Assembly: GCA_011800805.1 (NCBI GenBank) | Contig: MPNW01000411.1 | Location: 62,341-126,340, forward strand | Reading direction: 5' to 3' | Source: Hirudo medicinalis | Lineage: Eukaryota; Annelida; Clitellata; Hirudinida; Hirudinidae | DNA length: 64,000 bases | Shown here: positions 46,601 to 58,347 of the stretch, in pieces | Numbering within the stretch: the first letter of the stretch is position 1 | Layout: each line of letters begins with the position of its first letter | Program-made: the position numbers and the translations under genes | Notes under the pieces: model-generated | Told to the model about the DNA's origin: nothing | Seen by the model: only the letters and a program-made list of their open reading frames with translations | The model's database searches: none

Positions 46601-46759
46601 ATGAAGGTGTGAGGATTGATCAGAAGTGAGATTTGACTCTTTTTTGCTTTCTTGGCTTGAACACTGTGAATCAAAGTCATCTTCTTTTCCTGGAACTGGT
46701 GGTCGTTTCCCTTTAACGTTTGCAAAACACCTATCAACTTTTGACAATCTTGGATGCAT
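34660..46759 (-). CDS. AXIN: Axin, scaffold of the beta-catenin destruction complex (nine exons)
   Basis: Exons: 46759-about 45603, 38439-38272, 37482-37356, 37097-36954, 36836-35848, 35690-35601, 35401-35090, 35015-34869 and 34786-34660; phases of exons 2-9 agree. Seen in order: tankyrase-binding motif RPPVPG (residues 19-24), RGS domain (about 181-316) that in axins binds APC, a conserved DEEW, then ELQSLSSDA and SFTDSS (exon 2), the IPRT junction of exons 3-4, a GSK3-binding helix (FASMLIGKLQVVKEN, exon 4), the beta-catenin-binding helix (NAQSILDDHVSQLW, exon 5), and a DIX domain with EPIPYR split over exons 8-9, ending in ERTD. Axin is the rate-limiting negative regulator of canonical Wnt signalling. 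An in-frame stop lies shortly before the chosen ATG. The exon 1 donor is unsure: 45603 keeps DEEW, 45642 would cut it; both fit the phase. Intron 1 is about 7.2 kb and could hide a small exon. CDK1 converges on its 3' end. Confidence 0.93.
37683..37696 (+). promoter_or_regulatory. ETS/YY1 composite motif in axin intron 2
   Basis: CCGGAAATGGCGGC combines an ETS core with a YY1-type site that overlaps an ATG (37689) opening a 78-codon frame beginning MAAPSAQAKVPTK. Such composites mark core promoters of housekeeping genes; here it points opposite to axin. Confidence 0.3.
38738..38870. repeat. GGATGGATA/GGTTG minisatellite
   Basis: Imperfect tandem copies of a roughly 35-bp unit built from GGATGG, AGAGAGATGG and TTG segments, in axin intron 1. 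Confidence 0.85.
39345..39443. repeat. (ATC)n/(ACC)n microsatellite
   Basis: CAT/CAC triplets with brief interruptions. Confidence 0.95.
43436..43530 (+). repeat. Dispersed repeat B, copy 2
   Basis: Second copy of the repeat at 16610-16720; same blocks in the same order and orientation, within axin intron 1. Confidence 0.45.
45192..45428 (-). repeat. tRNA-Glu-derived SINE-like element, reverse copy
   Basis: On the minus strand it runs from a GTCTGTCTGTC head with AAGAACTCCTCCC, through TTTTCAACTT and TTTCACCTTTTCCTAAA blocks and AAACTCGAGAG, to a tRNA-like 3' part with GGTTCGAATCCC and CGGGAGCAC. The same order occurs at 51352-51573. It lies in axin intron 1. Confidence 0.6.
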
Positions 46760-48592
46760 CTTTGTTGCAGTTTAAACACTTGATATAAAGAAGAAGATTC
46801 TATGATGCTCCAATCTCTAAAAGTTAAATTCCACAAAAATGTGTTTATGATTAACGATCAATCGCAACAATTTAAGAAAGCAAAATCTGGTCACCTTTCT
46901 CTTGCAAACGATTGGCAATATAAGTCTTAAAAAATCAGTAATGACACTCTCCAGGGAAGTTGACTTTATCTCTGTATTTCTTATTGTTGAATCATTAACA
47001 AATCGACCCGAAAGTCCAATGAAATTTCTCCGATTTTGTTTAATACATTCTTTTTATGACAATAGACCGAAACCACAAAGTTCGATTTTCAAACTAAAAA
47101 ATCGAACTGAAAAATGTTTTTAATCCTAGAACGGCATTTCGAAAGTAATGTATTTAGTTAGAAAATCGTGACGAACACATTTCATACTCCGCGCTGTCCG
47201 ACTGCTGGAGACTCCCATGGGGAAAACACATACCAGAGCAACTTATATTAGCACTGACCGGACCTATTACGTAGAACGATTAGATGAGGAATAGATCATA
47301 ACATCATTTTAGATTCAGCACAATGTGATTTATCTATCCCGAAAAAATACAATCAGAATAAAATATGAAATGCTTTAATATTATTCATGTCGTTACAACG
47401 AATTGTCCTACCCCAGATTGCCAATGCTGACCAAGTATATTTATTTTCATTGAAACGTCTTACTTTATAAACTAATTAATGCAAAATTTGCTAGTGAAGA
47501 TGTATAAAACCATTTTAAAACTGTAACACTTAAGTCAATTTAACTCAGTTCTAAAAATTGTTCTACTAAATATTCTAAAAACGTTCACAGATGGCAGACG
47601 CGAACATTATTTCATAATTCCGAAAGCAAATTTCACGACAATTGCATTATATCAAAGCAACTGAAAACATAACTAAATTAAGCTGCTTATTATTAAACCT
47701 GTTAAAAAAATCAATTCAACAAAGTAAACAACAAGTTTCAAACGTTTCTAAAATTAATTTAAATGGGAACGATAAGTAACAATCATTCATTCACAATTCA
47801 ATAAAGTGCTGTTGCACTTTTGCTAAGCATTCAGATACCCAGTTTTCTAATCTTAATCGATATCTCCGGTTGTGAAATATTCATATTTAGCATGTAATTA
47901 TGTTCTTTTCATTCAACTTTATACTTTATAAAATAAAATAAGTTTCATAGAACAACGGAAAGGTGGATAAACCGAAGAAGTCAAACAGGACTAGAAAGCA
48001 CCTGATGTCGTAAAGCTTCGAAAGCGATTAAGTACCATCGTGGATAAAATCTTTGGTACGCAAAGTTACTGCAAAATATGATTTCTACATGCGATTTCCA
48101 AGATAGCGGCCAGTCTCACCGTTACTAGCATATCACTTCTCTACATTCTGTCCAGTCCACATCGTATTCTTCGTAACCGTCATCATCCACACATTTTTGA
48201 CCTCAACCGTCCATTGGAAAAGACTCCAGGTGTGGAAGCATTAGCATTAGCTGAGTGAACGAGTTGGAAGGCGGCATTAGTGATGATGACGACCATGACA
48301 TGACGCTCTCAAATCATGAGATGAATTATTAGCGTGGTTTGCTATACATAATCCATCGCAACAGTTAACAAGGTCGTAGTAAAGTTCATTATTTGACGAA
48401 ATTCTTGTAGGAGCAGTTAGCTTTACGTGTTTTTATGATTTTACTTCACCGGAATCATCATCATCATCATCGTTGTCACAGTCGTCTTGACAACACCATT
48501 ATCATTATCATCACCCTGGAAATGTTTAGAAAGCAGCGGAGATGAATGAACAAAACTTTTCCACTTTCGCCATTTTAAAAAGAAAAGCATCA

Positions 48593-48720
48593 TGAAATAT
48601 GCATCTTGAAACATGCATCATGAAACATGCATCTTGAAACATGCATCATGAAACATGCATCTTGAAACATGCATCATGAAACATGCATCTTAAAACATGC
48701 ATCTTAAAACATGCTTAACA
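48593..48720. repeat. 14-bp minisatellite
   Basis: About nine copies of a 14-bp unit alternating CATCATGAAACATG and CATCTTGAAACATG, so the true period may be 28 bp. Confidence 0.9.
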
Positions 48721-50246
48721 AAATAGGAATCACGAAATGAGCTTCAACTACATCCTTGCTTAAGATGAGATGTTAGTTGTGGTCCTGAGATCAGGGGTAA
48801 CGAAAGAAACCAAAAATACCGCCTCCATCGATGCTATTGCACTCTGGGGAATATCGAAGGAAGAATATTTCCCACCGATCTTGAAATGATGATGATGATG
48901 ATGATGATTTTGTTGGAGGTCAGGATGATGGCGGTGATAGTGACTAAGGCGACGGATTTGATGTTAATGATGATGTTGTTTTGCTGGGGGGACCATGGAG
49001 TTGATGTGGAGCCCACAATGTTAAGGATGACGGTGATGATAACGATGACATAGAAGATCGAAAATGCGAAAAGTCTTCTGACAACAGAAGGGGTCCTTGT
49101 CGACTTTTCCTTCTTATTTGCTCACTCCCCCTCACTTTCGGCCTCATATCTCATATTTCTTCATCCACTTATCCATCCATCCGCATCCATTCTTTTCTTC
49201 ATTCATTTGTTCTTCCAAGCATAAATTCAAAACAATAGCTTATCGATGACTTAAACCAAGTTGTCGTCATCTTCAAAATGGATGTGGTCTTCACCAATAC
49301 TTCCATCGATTGCAATCCTTTATCCAATCAGCACTTGGGACTGATTCAATTGCTCCCACTCTTCCAGATTTTCATTTCCAGATTCATTTTCATTATTTTC
49401 AGCAGGGCGTGCTCGAGGAGTCGAATTAGGAATAAATCCCTGCATCCATTCACTTCTTTCTTCATCGCATTTCTACGAATAAAGTCGATCTTTTACTTCA
49501 GAAAATAGTCACTTTTACGATCTTTTGTGCTCGAAATGCAAAACTTATCCTCTTAGCTCAATACTTGGATTTCACTCACGTCAATCACCTTTAACTCGTT
49601 CGACGAAGCCCCTCCCACCTCATGAATAATTAATGCAGTTCCAATAAAAATGGCCGCCAGTTCCAGGCAAAGCACTTTCAGGTCAGGCGGTTCGGGATTT
49701 TCAACTTTTTGGAAATAAATGTAACAATTGTAATGTTTACAATAATTAAAATTAAATTTACGAATTAATGGGATTTTAAAATTTGCACTTTAATAATATT
49801 TATAATACATTTACATGATTCGGATTGCTGAGAAGTACGGACAATGGTTTTGCTTCTCTCTTTGAAATTGCGATAATCATGGTGACACATGCTTTTGCAC
49901 TACTATGATCATCGTAATATTAAATCATGATTATTATACAATATAATTTTATATTATAAATATGATTATGTTATACATTATATCATTGCAATTCAAATAA
50001 TTGATTAACTTCATCAATAAGCGATAAATAATGCGAAATTAAGTTATTTCGATAATTGAGGGGTGGACTCTAAATATTGTTTGTCAATATTTTTCGTCCA
50101 TCATTTTCGTTGTAATCATGACAGGCATCGTCGACGAAGTCACATCGTCAGTGATTTCAATTTTACGGATTTGATTTCGTCATGATTAATAGACATAGAA
50201 CAGTTCCGATCTTTGTTCTCAGCATTTCCTTCATCCAAGTGAGTTA

Positions 50247-50301
50247 TCCTCATCATCATCATCATCGTTGTCGTCATCATCATCATCATCATCATCATCA
50301 A

Positions 50302-50387
<86 letters not shown>

Positions 50388-50483
50388 ACATCATCATCAT
50401 CATCATCAACAGNCAGGTGCTCGCCACCACCATCATCACCATAGTCATCATCATCATCATCATCATCATCATCGTCGTCGTCG

Positions 50484-50519
<36 letters not shown>

Positions 50520-50541
50520 CCACCATCATCATCATCACCAC

Positions 50542-50582
<41 letters not shown>

Positions 50583-50622
50583 CCATTATCATCATCATCA
50601 TCATCGTCATCATCACCATGCC
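50247..50622. repeat. Long (ATC)n microsatellite with a single N
   Basis: About 370 bp of ATC/GTC/ACC triplets interrupted at N 50413. It produces long His, Asp or Met frames that are not genes. Confidence 0.97.
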
Positions 50623-51351
50623 CACACAACGTTCTGAAGTCCAAAAGCTCCACACCTTCGCCAGGTGGCAGGCATAATGAATGGACCACGTATCGACTTA
50701 TCGTCCCAAGCTGGGATAATGCTTGCTTGTCCTCTTACACAGGTGTACACTCACTCACCCTTCCATTCACTCACTCACTCACCCTTGTTAGCCATTGGTG
50801 CATTATTCATTACTTGGGATGCTGACTACCGTCATCGTCATCGTCATCGTCACAAACTTATTTTCTTTACCCAGGATCGGTGACATCCGCCATCCTTGAG
50901 TCCAAGTCGATCCTGATTGGCTGTTCTGGGGGATCAATGGCTATGATTACATCATCTTTCGTGTATCGTGTGCAGGTAACGAATGGATGCATTATTGGAG
51001 ATGGATGGATGGATAGATAGAGAGATAGATAGATGCATGGAGGGGAGTAAAGATGAATGAATGCACACCTAAACGAGATGTGATCTTGCTAACGTGTTCT
51101 CAGAATTTTTGCTTCTTTGTTGACACGTGTGTGGCAGCCGAGAGGCGATAATATGATTGCATTCTTGTCGATCAATCTTTCCTGCAGTTCTGTGATGTCT
51201 GCAGAAGCATTTCCAAGGTTGAAGTTGTGCTCACTTATTCTCATTTCTTCTTTCAATCCATAACGTCGTCATGTTTTAATAATGATGAGAGCTATTGGCA
51301 GATATAAATTTATAAAATATATATATATAATATAAATCAGAAAGTGCACAT

Positions 51352-51573
51352 GTATGTCTGTCTGTCTGTCTCAAGAACTCCTCCCTAGATCAACTGTGTG
51401 CTATTTCCAATTTTCAACTTTTAAGTTCACCTACTTTCTCCTTTTCCTAAATCGCAAACAAGCTTCAAACTCGAGAGTTGAAATCGAGGAGCGTTGTGCT
51501 CCAGCATGGTCTAATATTTAAGACTTCGCCTCTCACCATGGCGGCATGGGTTCGAATCCCGTTGAGGGAGCAC
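51352..51573 (+). repeat. tRNA-Glu-derived SINE-like element, best-preserved copy
   Basis: The GTCTGTCTGTC head and AAGAACTCCTCCC block are followed by TTTCCAATTTTCAACTTTT, CTCCTTTTCCTAAA and AAACTCGAGAG, then a tRNA-like segment at 51496-51573. That segment has a perfect 7-bp acceptor pairing (GTGCTCC with GGAGCAC), TGGTCTAAT, a CTCTCACC anticodon-loop remnant as in tRNA-Glu(CTC), and an intact T arm (GGGTTCGAATCCC). Confidence 0.6.
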
Positions 51574-51952
51574 CGAGGGGCGAAGCTTGTCATTTTGTAT
51601 ATGGATCAGATGTTTATGTATATGGATTTTCTTGTTGTTATTACAATTGGGCAATATCATAACAAACATTAATGTGTATTTTCTGTAATCGCAATGAAAA
51701 TAATATTTTTACCTTTCAACATCTCAGTGCCTTTGTCGTCCACAGAACACCAAAGACATTACAGGCAGAATTTGGAAAATCCCCATGATAGCATTGATGG
51801 GTGGGTGGCAATGTCTTCCAAATGATGCATTTCACTAGATAAATGTTATGTAAATACTGTTGTTATTCATAGCTTTTAAATGTTTTATAAAAATTCTCAA
51901 ATAAAGAATATATTTGCTGCTATTAAATAGTCTTTCAAATCATTATCGTACT

Positions 51953-52223
51953 GTCATCATCATCATCGTCATCATCGTCCTCCAGTCGTAGAATATCATC
52001 ATCATCGTCATCGTCGTCGTCATCACCATCATCATCATCATCATCATCATCCATCCATCCATCCATCCAGTCAGCCAGCCATTCATCCGTTCGTCCGTCC
52101 GTCCATCCATCCATCCATCCATCCTTTCATTCATTCACCCATCCAAGCACNATCATCATCATCGTCATCGTCATCGTCGTCGTCATCACCATCATCATCA
52201 TCATCATCATCATCACCACCACC

Positions 52224-52257
<34 letters not shown>

Positions 52258-52265
52258 TCACTATC
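51953..52265. repeat. Duplicated (ATC)n and (ATCC)n block around a single N
   Basis: ATC/GTC arrays before and after N 52151, separated by an ATCC array (52051-52145). The array after the N repeats the order of the first. Confidence 0.85.
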
Positions 52266-53999
52266 ATAACAACCATCTTAATTAAACCATCCATCTAATC
52301 TTATTTCTTATCCATATCAACATTCAGATCATGTACCTAATAAATTAATTAACGCCTCCTTCCCTGTTCCACAAAAAGAACTGCCAAAAACCAAAGAACT
52401 CATTTCCATAACTTTAAAAAAATTCCAGCAAAATTTATTTTCTCCGCGTCCACTCTGATAACTTGGAAAGCCCATCAAATCCTTCCTGACGTTTTCCGTC
52501 TTGGGTGAGAGGTGGCAATGATAATGATCTCAAATTTGGGATTTCCTACGAGATTGACAGAATTATTATTGCCGTTAATTATGTTTGTGAAATTATTTTT
52601 ATTATTACATTACTGTTAATGTAATTTATTTCAGACTACATTGTTAATAGTTGATTGTTTGCCAGTTTTCATGCTCGAACTAATTTCCAATTTGAGCTCG
52701 TGTGTTATGGTTATGGGTCATAACTTATGAACCACTGCTCAACCAAAAAACCTTAACTTGAACTTGATTATTTATTTACATGTCGACGATCGATATGTAA
52801 AATTATTTATAGATATTTCATAATTTAATGCTTAAAAGTGGAAGCACATCGAAAGCACACGTATGTAATATAACTTATCATTAGACTTAACAACCAGAAA
52901 TTCAATAAATTCTAGAACTATAAACAATTGAATTCTTGTATAAATAAATATTAATAATTAGCAACTAACCATTTCCATCGTTCTTTTCAGTTACAATGGA
53001 TTTAGTCGGAGTTTTGACTCAAACTGACAAGAACCAGCCAGCTGGCGAACATTCTTTCGTTTTATCGTCACCATCGTTGTCACAAGATCCATTATCGTCA
53101 TCGTATTCGCCTGCCATCTCTCCATGCGTTCACATATCAGGCTCCCTTGTGGGCCTCATATTGGGGAGATTGATACTTAATAAAACAAATTAGTGATTCA
53201 TTTAATTTCATGCCACCAGAATCTTTACTTATGAATATATTTGTTTATATTTATATAATAAATGTAAACAACACAGAAGTATCTAGTTTATGTTCTAAAA
53301 CTAGTCTAGTATAACTAGTGAACTTTAGAAAAGTAATCACTATAAACTTGTACGAAATAATTGTAAATGAGTAACTGAGGAATAAGTGCAGGTCGAAGTC
53401 AAACTAATATCTATGAATGACATTTGATTTATCCTATAGCTTATATTTGTGTGTTTAGATTATTGTGTGTTAGAATTATTTATATACAAGGTTTTGTTCT
53501 ACAACATTTCTACAATTTATAAAATTAATGTACATACATCCATAATTTTTTAAAAATTTATTTTGAGGGTTTGTATGTAATTTTCATGAGCATAAATCTG
53601 AGATGGCGAATTAGTCAATCAAGTTCTTGAAGTGGTTCCGATTACTTTGGTTTTAATAGTAGATTTAATTTAAGTCAACCTTACCATCAAATTACTTTGA
53701 ACCAAGCGTATAATTTTTCATATGTTATATTTACATTAAAAGCGTTCTCGTACTTTATAGGGAAATTATATTGTTTCGATAATCCGATTAAAAATTATGC
53801 AAAACTTATAGTTACAAATATATTAAAAATTGAAAATAAGATGCATTATAAACTTCTGCGCCGTAATTGTTATTCTAAATTTGAATAAGATCTAATAAAA
53901 TAGTTAATATTTTAAAATAACGATTTAAGACGTGTCTTTGCAACGATTGTGAATGTGATTAGTAGGCCATTTATTATTGTTACTGGCTCGATGTGGAGT

Positions 54000-54580
54000 T
54001 GAATCGAGAGTTGCCACACGTTGAACCATTTCTTAGATATTTTTGATCACTGTATTTTGTTATCACCGAAGTTGGTAAGTGTTTCACAAAGCGTGAATTT
54101 TTACCTTTTCGAGGAGAATAAAGGTTTGATTCGACTGAGGAGCATCGACATTACTTTTTGGGGTTGCAAAAAAGACCGCCGATATCTGAAATATTAATAA
54201 TATATGTTGGAGCATGGAAAGACATTAATAAAGTAAGGCTTTAAAAGTAAATTTGAGTCAGCAATAAAAGCTAGTTAATGTAATCGGTGCCTGGACAATT
54301 AAGATAGGCTGAGAAAGTATTAGCTGTTCACATCTTTAAAAATGTCAGTTACTTGGTTGGATGATGTTGACGGAACAAAACAGCATTCTGGTTTGAGGAT
54401 GGCAACAGCTTTGTTGGGTCACATAATTAAAAGATGGTATATATATGGATTTTAGTTGTTGACATGATTTCAGTATTTATCCCCAATTACCATTCAATTA
54501 TCAAAGCTGATCATTCTTCAGGTACTCTGCAATTGGATGCAAAGAAAATAGATTAATTGGTAATCATATAACTGTTGAAA
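54000..54580 (+). other. Probable 5' untranslated exons of the RBM12-like gene
   Basis: A strong donor (GTAAGTG at 54075) ends a possible first exon. A second candidate exon ends at 54436 (donor GTATAT), and an acceptor CAG at 54519-54521 starts the segment that leads directly into the RBM12-like ATG at 54585. A short reading frame starts at 54342 (MSVTWLDDVDGTKQ) and, if spliced 54436 to 54522, stays open into the RBM12-like start region in another frame. I do not recognise its product. Transcription start is not known. Confidence 0.35.
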
Positions 54581-54584
54581 GTCA

Positions 54585-56975
54585 ATGTCGATCATCATCA
54601 GACTTCAAAATTTGCCCTGGGATGCTAGCGCTCTCAACATTAGACAGTTCTTCTACGGTTTGGGCATCCCGGACGGGGGTGTGCACATCATAGGGGGAGA
54701 GAAGGGTGATGCATTCATAGCCTTCAGCACGGATGAAGATGCCAGACAGGCTATGAAAAATGATGGTGGATATATAGGTTCCACCCCAGTTAAATTGTTT
54801 CTGAGCAGCAAGGCAGAAATGCAAAATGTCATTGCAGCAGCAAGAGAAAATTCAGCCCCAGCTGTTCCAGGTCCATCAATTCCCCAAGGATCAGATTTGA
54901 ACCAGTCTCAGAGGATGCGTTTCATAAATCCTGCTCATAGTTCTGACCAGCCACCTTCCTTTGGCCAGCAATCCTATGGACACGTGCCACCTGGACAGAA
55001 TGTCCAGAGGATGGGTTTTATGCAGAGTCAACAACAGCAGTTCAATAGACCGATGTCTAACGAGTATAGGCCGCAGGGATTGGAATTTAGGTCTCCCACT
55101 GGTATTTCCAATGACTTTCGTTCTCTTGCACCGAATCCGTCTCCGACCCACTTCCAGTCTTTTGAACACAGATCAACTATGCCAGAAACAAGAATGCCAA
55201 GAATGAACTTTGATCCAAGGCAGGCCTTTCATGAACAAAAACCCCAACCATATTGGGGTGGAAATCAAATGACAAGGCAGAACGATCATGTGAACACTCA
55301 ACTCTACGAACCTTTTGGCACTTGTCCGGAGAAGCCAGGATTTTCTTATGCAAAACAACCCATTGAAAGTCAGAACCCAATGCCTTCATCTGACTCTTAT
55401 GAAAGGCATGAAGATTGGAATGGCACAGGAAGAGGTTCACCAAGAGATTTTTCTATTGATTTGAGGCAGAATGACAATTATCATTTGCCTGGTCCAGGAT
55501 TTGGCGCAAATCCTGCAAGAGATGATTTCAACCATAGGATGAGGGGTCCCTTTGACAGAAGAGACGTCGAAGAAGATTATAGGAGATCGGACAGATTCGG
55601 ACCGATGGGAGATAGGGATGCGAACAATCCGCCGATGGGATATGGCAGAGGGTGTGGAGATGAGGATCATTGGAGGGATGATGCACCAAAGTTTGGAATT
55701 GATAGGTTTTCTCCAAAAAGAGGCTTTGCGCCAGATTTTTACATGGAGAGAGGGAGACAGGATTTTCATGATTTCAAGGGATTTTGTGTTTATGCTAGGG
55801 ATCTTCCTGCCTATTTTGGTCCAAGAGATATCAGAACCCTTTTCAGAAATTGTGACATACCAATGTCGAGACTAAATATCGTGCATGATCGAAGTGGTAA
55901 GAAAATTGGCCAGGCCTACATTCGGCTGTCATGTCCTGAGGAACTGGAAGCAGCCCTCAGTGAAAATGGAAGAATGGTTGAAAATCACAGAATAAGAGTT
56001 ACCAGGTGCCACGAAAAGGATTTTGAAGAAGCCGGATTGATCGAGTCGAGACCCAGATCGAGGCACAGATCAAGATCTCCGAGACAATCTTCCGAGCCAG
56101 AGGGATATTATGTGGTCATTAAAAATTTGCCAGGAGCTTCTTTTGTCAGGAAGTGTTTGGTAGATGTCAAGGTCGCCCATAACGGAGGGCCCTTCATGGA
56201 ACTAGGAAAAAATGGGAAAGAGAATGGGATTGCTCTTGTTGAATTGGAGCACAGGAAGGATCTTGAAGAGATGCTAAACAGGCACAAAGTTCCCTTTGGG
56301 GGACACCTTGCTAATGTCTATAAGATCCCAAGGCAGGAGTTCAAGTCAAGGGTCAAGGCATCAAGACTCATGTCTCCTGAGGAGGAGAGTGACAGTTCCA
56401 AGTACACCTGCATTGAAATTGATGGTCTTTCCTGGGGGTCCAATGAGGAAAAAGTGAGGAAGTTTTTTTCTGGTATTCAGATAGCCCCAAACGGCCTGCA
56501 CATCTTCCTGGACAATTCTGGAAAGGCGAGTGGCGTGGCTTACGTCGAATTTGAGACTCATGCCGAATGCACGAAGGCAATGGAGAAGCACAAACAATAC
56601 CTGGACAACAGGTACCTCATCTTGAGGATGATCTCCCAGAATGAAATGAACAGCCTGCTGGAGAGGCAGTACAGGTCTGGTGGAAGATTTTTAAATGACA
56701 CCTACAAGGGAAGGGGGACTCAGGTTGATGGGGGAACATATGAGGAGACTGTGGTCTACATGAAAAATTTGAACACCAGAACCAGACTTGAGGACATACT
56801 GGAATTCTTTCATGGATACAAGATTGTCAAGGACTCTATCCAGCTCCAGTACAAGGATGACAGGCCTACTGGAGATGGAATGGTGAAGTTCAGCAGCAGG
56901 AGAGAGGCTGATGATGCCATCATGCAGCTAAATGGGAAGGTCATGCTGGGCAAGATTGTGGAACTGCTCTTTTAA
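54585..56975 (+). CDS. RBM12: RBM12-like RNA-binding protein with five RRM domains
   Basis: A single uninterrupted frame of 796 residues. The N-terminal RRM (about 1-80: IIIRLQNLPWD, IPDGGVHIIGGEKGDAF, DEDARQAM) matches the distinctive first RRM of RBM12 and RBM12B. A long linker rich in Gln, Pro, Arg and Met follows (about 85-395), then RRM2 (about 397-475, GFCVYARDLPAYFG), a short RS-type segment (SRHRSRSPR), a degenerate RRM3 (about 505-585, YYVVIKNLPG), RRM4 (about 605-690, CIEIDGLSWGSNEE) and a C-terminal RRM5 (about 720-796, VVYMKNLNTR, ILEFFHGYKIV, PTGDGMVKF). Ending directly on the last RRM is typical of RBM12. The coding exon being intronless also matches vertebrate RBM12, whose coding region lies in one exon. 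The expected role is nuclear RNA binding and processing; the precise function in animals is poorly defined. The proline/glycine-rich repeats of vertebrate RBM12 are absent. RBM12 versus RBM12B cannot be settled. Confidence 0.93.
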   Translation: MSIIIRLQNLPWDASALNIRQFFYGLGIPDGGVHIIGGEKGDAFIAFSTDEDARQAMKNDGGYIGSTPVKLFLSSKAEMQNVIAAARENSAPAVPGPSIPQGSDLNQSQRMRFINPAHSSDQPPSFGQQSYGHVPPGQNVQRMGFMQSQQQQFNRPMSNEYRPQGLEFRSPTGISNDFRSLAPNPSPTHFQSFEHRSTMPETRMPRMNFDPRQAFHEQKPQPYWGGNQMTRQNDHVNTQLYEPFGTCPEKPGFSYAKQPIESQNPMPSSDSYERHEDWNGTGRGSPRDFSIDLRQNDNYHLPGPGFGANPARDDFNHRMRGPFDRRDVEEDYRRSDRFGPMGDRDANNPPMGYGRGCGDEDHWRDDAPKFGIDRFSPKRGFAPDFYMERGRQDFHDFKGFCVYARDLPAYFGPRDIRTLFRNCDIPMSRLNIVHDRSGKKIGQAYIRLSCPEELEAALSENGRMVENHRIRVTRCHEKDFEEAGLIESRPRSRHRSRSPRQSSEPEGYYVVIKNLPGASFVRKCLVDVKVAHNGGPFMELGKNGKENGIALVELEHRKDLEEMLNRHKVPFGGHLANVYKIPRQEFKSRVKASRLMSPEEESDSSKYTCIEIDGLSWGSNEEKVRKFFSGIQIAPNGLHIFLDNSGKASGVAYVEFETHAECTKAMEKHKQYLDNRYLILRMISQNEMNSLLERQYRSGGRFLNDTYKGRGTQVDGGTYEETVVYMKNLNTRTRLEDILEFFHGYKIVKDSIQLQYKDDRPTGDGMVKFSSRREADDAIMQLNGKVMLGKIVELLF

Positions 56976-57202
56976 AGTGGCTGAGTTAGTTATATGTTTT
57001 TGGTCTTTTTTTGTTTGCTTTGGCCTACTGGGTATTAGTTCTGTTTGTTCGTTTCTGCCAACATTTAGACGTCACCATGCAAATGTCTGGAATGGCTTGT
57101 GGTTGTCATTTTAGGTTATGTTTGTGGACAGTCTTGTGATGGGGAATATTGATGGACTGAGTCTTGTTTCAGCGGACAAATGAGAATTTGAGTGTTTTTA
57201 GT

Positions 57203-57208
57203 AATAAA
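57203..57208 (+). terminator. Possible poly(A) signal of the RBM12-like gene
   Basis: AATAAA 228 nt after the stop codon. A second one near 58004 is an alternative distal site. Confidence 0.35.
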
Positions 57209-58347
57209 ATTAAAGAAAAGCTTGGTATCCGAGATTTAATGCGACGTGGTCCGCTCCAGAGAAAAATAAGAAATTGGTGGCTGCTTTCTCTGAACAGAAC
57301 TAATAACAAAGGACACAAGGAGGCATATCAGAGTATCTATGATTAAATGCATATATTTTGCATGCTTTGTTTATAGATTCATTGACACTTTTGATCTTAG
57401 CAGAATTTTTTTTGCTTATTTGTCAGCTGCAAGTTATTTTTTGCAGATAGAATCAAACTCAGGTCTTGTATTGTTGAAGAAAGAAGGAACTGAGGTGTTA
57501 AACTGATTTCTGTATTTTTTGAATTGGTTGCTTTATGAGTCTGTTTGCATTTGATTTGATGTTTTTGTTTCCATGGCTACATTAAGCACGGTTGTCAAGT
57601 CTCGTTTTATTAGTCGAGCGGGGATGTAGCTCTGCGACCTTCGAAAGTATTGGCTGCAATGGATTGCTTAAAATCTCAGATCGGGCTAATGACCAGGTGA
57701 TGAGGGTCCCCCACAACATTTCGATGTGGCTTTTATGTGCTACTATGAGGGGTGGGGATTACTTTGCTGTAGCTGCATGGAGGGTCATGTCAAGGTTGAT
57801 GTTAGGTAATGGATGAGGGTTTGGGTGGCACTCGTTGGTTCTGTGTCGAGCCGGGAGGCCAGTCTGCCATTGTCTGGTTTTGCAGGTAAGTCCAATGAAT
57901 CATGCTGGCTGGTGCACAAGCCTCACTGACCTCATTGAACCAGAATTTCATGTGTGAAATTTGCAGCATAGTCAGGGATGAATTTTTTTTCTTTTTCAGT
58001 GCAATAAAACATAACTGACTTAAAAAGACTTAGAAGAACCTTTATTCGACATGGCTAGGCTTGAGTACAAAGATAATTTATAGACAAAGTAATGAATAAA
58101 AATAAAAACTGTTTATAATGAACAAACTTCTACTAATTTTGTAAACATGTCTGTTACGCCTCCCCCTCCTATTGGAATGTGACAGAAAGCTTGGAGATGC
58201 GGCCGCTTCTTGTTTGATGTACGGTGGGCGGTCGTCAGTCTGGGTATGATCTTGGGAAGCACTGCCTCTTGATCCATTTCTGGAATTTTGTTTATGTTTG
58301 GCTCGTTTTTCCCCTTGTCCTAATGCTCACTCAGGCGGTCCATTACC

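Larger units (their letters stand above)
46760..53999. other. Repeat-rich stretch between axin and the RBM12-like gene
   Basis: Axin 5' flank, then minisatellites, long ATC arrays and a SINE-like copy. A frame at 52996-53193 behind a good acceptor is the only possible exon, with no homology. Confidence 0.55.

Noticed and set aside
48593..48720. CRISPR-like regular repeats
   Set aside because: This is a head-to-tail 14-bp minisatellite with no unique spacers in a eukaryotic genome.
50140..50689. Poly-His, poly-Asp and poly-Met frames
   Set aside because: All are translations of an ATC triplet repeat in different frames.
51496..51573. A functional tRNA-Glu gene
   Set aside because: The acceptor stem and T arm are intact, but the D-arm and anticodon-arm regions are decayed, and a related copy exists within a longer repeat. 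A SINE-like origin fits better.
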